6,991 nt of DNA from Saprospiraceae bacterium (GTDB taxonomy: Bacteria > Bacteroidota > Bacteroidia > Chitinophagales > Saprospiraceae), in NCBI GenBank assembly GCA_029262975.1, contig JAJCYJ010000643.1:1-6991 (forward strand), in the 5' to 3' direction. Both the position numbers and the translations under genes were made by a program. Of this stretch, positions 5,684-6,991 are shown piece after piece (position 1 is the stretch's first letter; each line of letters begins with the position of its first letter). Under the pieces are notes generated by a model. It was not told the DNA's origin. It saw only the letters and a program-made list of their open reading frames with translations, and did not search any database.

Positions 5684-6991
5684 TTAATTATTCAAAAGTA
5701 TATTGTCGTTTAACCAATCAGAAATCAGTACTTCTGTAAATTCCGCACGATAATTTGCATTATCCAATTCATTCCCAGATCTCAAAACAAGTGAAGGTGC
5801 TACTTCGAAATCTAGTATTTTCGGTGTGAGAGGTACATAATGATAACCAAAGCGATCAATGATCCAATTCAAGCTATGTAGAATCATAAACTTGCCGTAG
5901 ACCCAGGAAGGAATTGTACATGGGCTACCTAACTGCATACATGCGAGATTTACCTCATTATAAACTGATATTTTTGTCTCCAGATCACAACCCGACAGAA
6001 AAATAAAATCGATTTTAGCTTGTAATAAATCAGAACAGTGATTTACTATATTTTCACAATATTTCTTTTCTTCACTTACATACTTCTTTATAGACTCATT
6101 TGACGTTTTTGCCGATGTAATTCCATCGAATACTATAACGGGAGAAATATTCCGATTCTTAAAATAAGATAAAATGGTATACACGAGCCATTCCAAATTC
6201 AAACAGATTCTTCTATCCGTTCTTATGTGTACAGCTATACAAAACCGTCCTATAATTTCCGGAAACACCGACGACAATGGTCGCTCTATCTTCGAGTAAG
6301 AAATAAGATGTTTTCTGGTATAATCAGTAAACACCCCACCTCTCATGGTCATGGGCATGATTGTATCATATTCAAACATATCATATACTTCCGCCAATGT
6401 GTTAAACTTTAACAGCTTAAACCCAGTTCCTAAATATTTATCATCTAAATATTTAGAAGAATCAATATAATCATAAGGTCCACTTGCTATAACATATTCT
6501 TTAAACCCTAAATTAAGATCATTCTTTTTCGCAATCGTCAAAATAGATTTAGCCATTGTAAGGCCATGTATGCCCTGGTAAAAGTAATGACCTATATTTT
6601 TTTCAAATCCAATATAGAAAACAGGCACTTGATCGAGACTTTCTTCACGACTACTAAGATTAGACTCCAAAACATAATTTCTCAAGTTTTTGGACTCAAA
6701 TATTTGTAATAAAGCGAATTCAAATTCTTTCGTCACTTTTTCCAACGTGCCGGACCATCTAATATATGTTTCAGAAAAAATAACCAATCCCAAATCCGGA
6801 ATAAATATCCAACATGGAATTGCTGTTCCATGACTATAACAAACTAAAAAAGACGGAAACCCAGTGGATTCAAATTGAAAAACAAAACATTGTTGTGAGT
6901 ATCCAATGGCATTATTAGATTCTCTTCGGTCACTTACAACAACGCCTGTTGTACTTTCTACTATGCTTCCATCAAATGGTGAGACAAACTT
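5684..6991 (-). CDS. Protein of unrecognised family in a glycan locus, possible glycosyltransferase; N-terminus outside the window
   Basis: The minus-strand frame is open from the window edge at 6991 to the TAA at 5684-5686, giving 435 visible residues. The 66 residues before the TTG at 6793 read as an ordinary protein (for example FVSPFDGSIVEST near the edge and CYSHGTAIPCWIF at 51-63), so that TTG is internal. No membrane helix is evident in the visible part. Recognisable pieces are VPVFYIGFEKNIGHYFYQGIHG (122-143 visible), HIRTDRR (255-261), FDGITSAKTS (about 288-297) and a C-terminal GSPCTIPSWVYGK. The HxR-containing strand and the GHY motif recall GT-B-type glycan enzymes, but this is weak and no family can be named with confidence. 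The gene is convergent to the CDP-sugar operon, with a 29-nt gap, so it belongs to another transcription unit. Base composition resembles its neighbours. Confidence 0.75.
   Translation of the reverse strand, partial: KFVSPFDGSIVESTTGVVVSDRRESNNAIGYSQQCFVFQFESTGFPSFLVCYSHGTAIPCWIFIPDLGLVIFSETYIRWSGTLEKVTKEFEFALLQIFESKNLRNYVLESNLSSREESLDQVPVFYIGFEKNIGHYFYQGIHGLTMAKSILTIAKKNDLNLGFKEYVIASGPYDYIDSSKYLDDKYLGTGFKLLKFNTLAEVYDMFEYDTIMPMTMRGGVFTDYTRKHLISYSKIERPLSSVFPEIIGRFCIAVHIRTDRRICLNLEWLVYTILSYFKNRNISPVIVFDGITSAKTSNESIKKYVSEEKKYCENIVNHCSDLLQAKIDFIFLSGCDLETKISVYNEVNLACMQLGSPCTIPSWVYGKFMILHSLNWIIDRFGYHYVPLTPKILDFEVAPSLVLRSGNELDNANYRAEFTEVLISDWLNDNILLNN

Noticed and set aside
6227..6412. Plus-strand open frame of 61 codons
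   Set aside because: It is antisense to the long minus-strand gene and has no supporting motif or start context.
6431..6455. Palindromic 10-mer TAAATATTTA repeated twice, 15 nt apart
   Set aside because: It falls inside the minus-strand gene and is explained by a small internal peptide repeat (KYLDD, KYLGT) encoded by AT-rich codons; not a convincing operator.
1..6991. Search for tRNA, rRNA, CRISPR arrays, insertion sequences and attachment sites
   Set aside because: Almost the whole window is occupied by supported coding frames, and I saw no regularly spaced repeats, transposase motifs or cloverleaf-like segments in the two short gaps.

Overview
The window is an AT-rich, densely coding stretch of a bacterial surface-polysaccharide (O-antigen, capsule or exopolysaccharide) biosynthesis locus. 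Starts lack clear Shine-Dalgarno sequences; the best case is the A-rich leader before the gene at 2429. Together with the low GC this fits Bacteroidota best, but other low-GC lineages cannot be excluded and nothing here fixes the species.

Layout: (1) positions 3-2285, plus strand, hold the 3' part of a large multidomain gene whose start lies left of the window. It encodes the end of an exostosin-like (GT47) glycosyltransferase, a second glycosyltransferase-like domain, a two-helix membrane hairpin, a predicted coiled coil and a C-terminal FkbM-type methyltransferase. (2) A 143-nt AT-rich spacer (2286-2428) may carry a promoter. (3) Positions 2429-5654 hold four overlapping plus-strand genes forming one metabolic unit: glucose-1-phosphate cytidylyltransferase (rfbF), CDP-glucose 4,6-dehydratase (rfbG), an RmlC-like sugar-nucleotide 3,5-epimerase and an RmlD-like NAD(P)-dependent reductase. 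(4) A hairpin with a T tract, read on the minus strand, lies in the convergent junction and overlaps the reductase stop codon. (5) Positions 5684-6991, minus strand, hold a convergent gene of unrecognised family whose start lies right of the window.

Working model: RfbF makes CDP-glucose from glucose-1-phosphate and CTP, and RfbG makes CDP-4-keto-6-deoxy-glucose. The epimerase inverts C3 and/or C5, and the reductase reduces the 4-keto group, giving a CDP-6-deoxyhexose. No dehydratase or reductase of the 3,6-dideoxyhexose type (ddhC/ddhD) is present, so the product should keep its 3-OH. The multidomain protein could add sugars and O-methylate the glycan at the membrane. The minus-strand gene may be another glycan enzyme, but that rests on context and weak motifs.

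Both edge genes are open through the window boundary. The internal start-like codons (GTG at 63, TTG at 6793) are not real starts.
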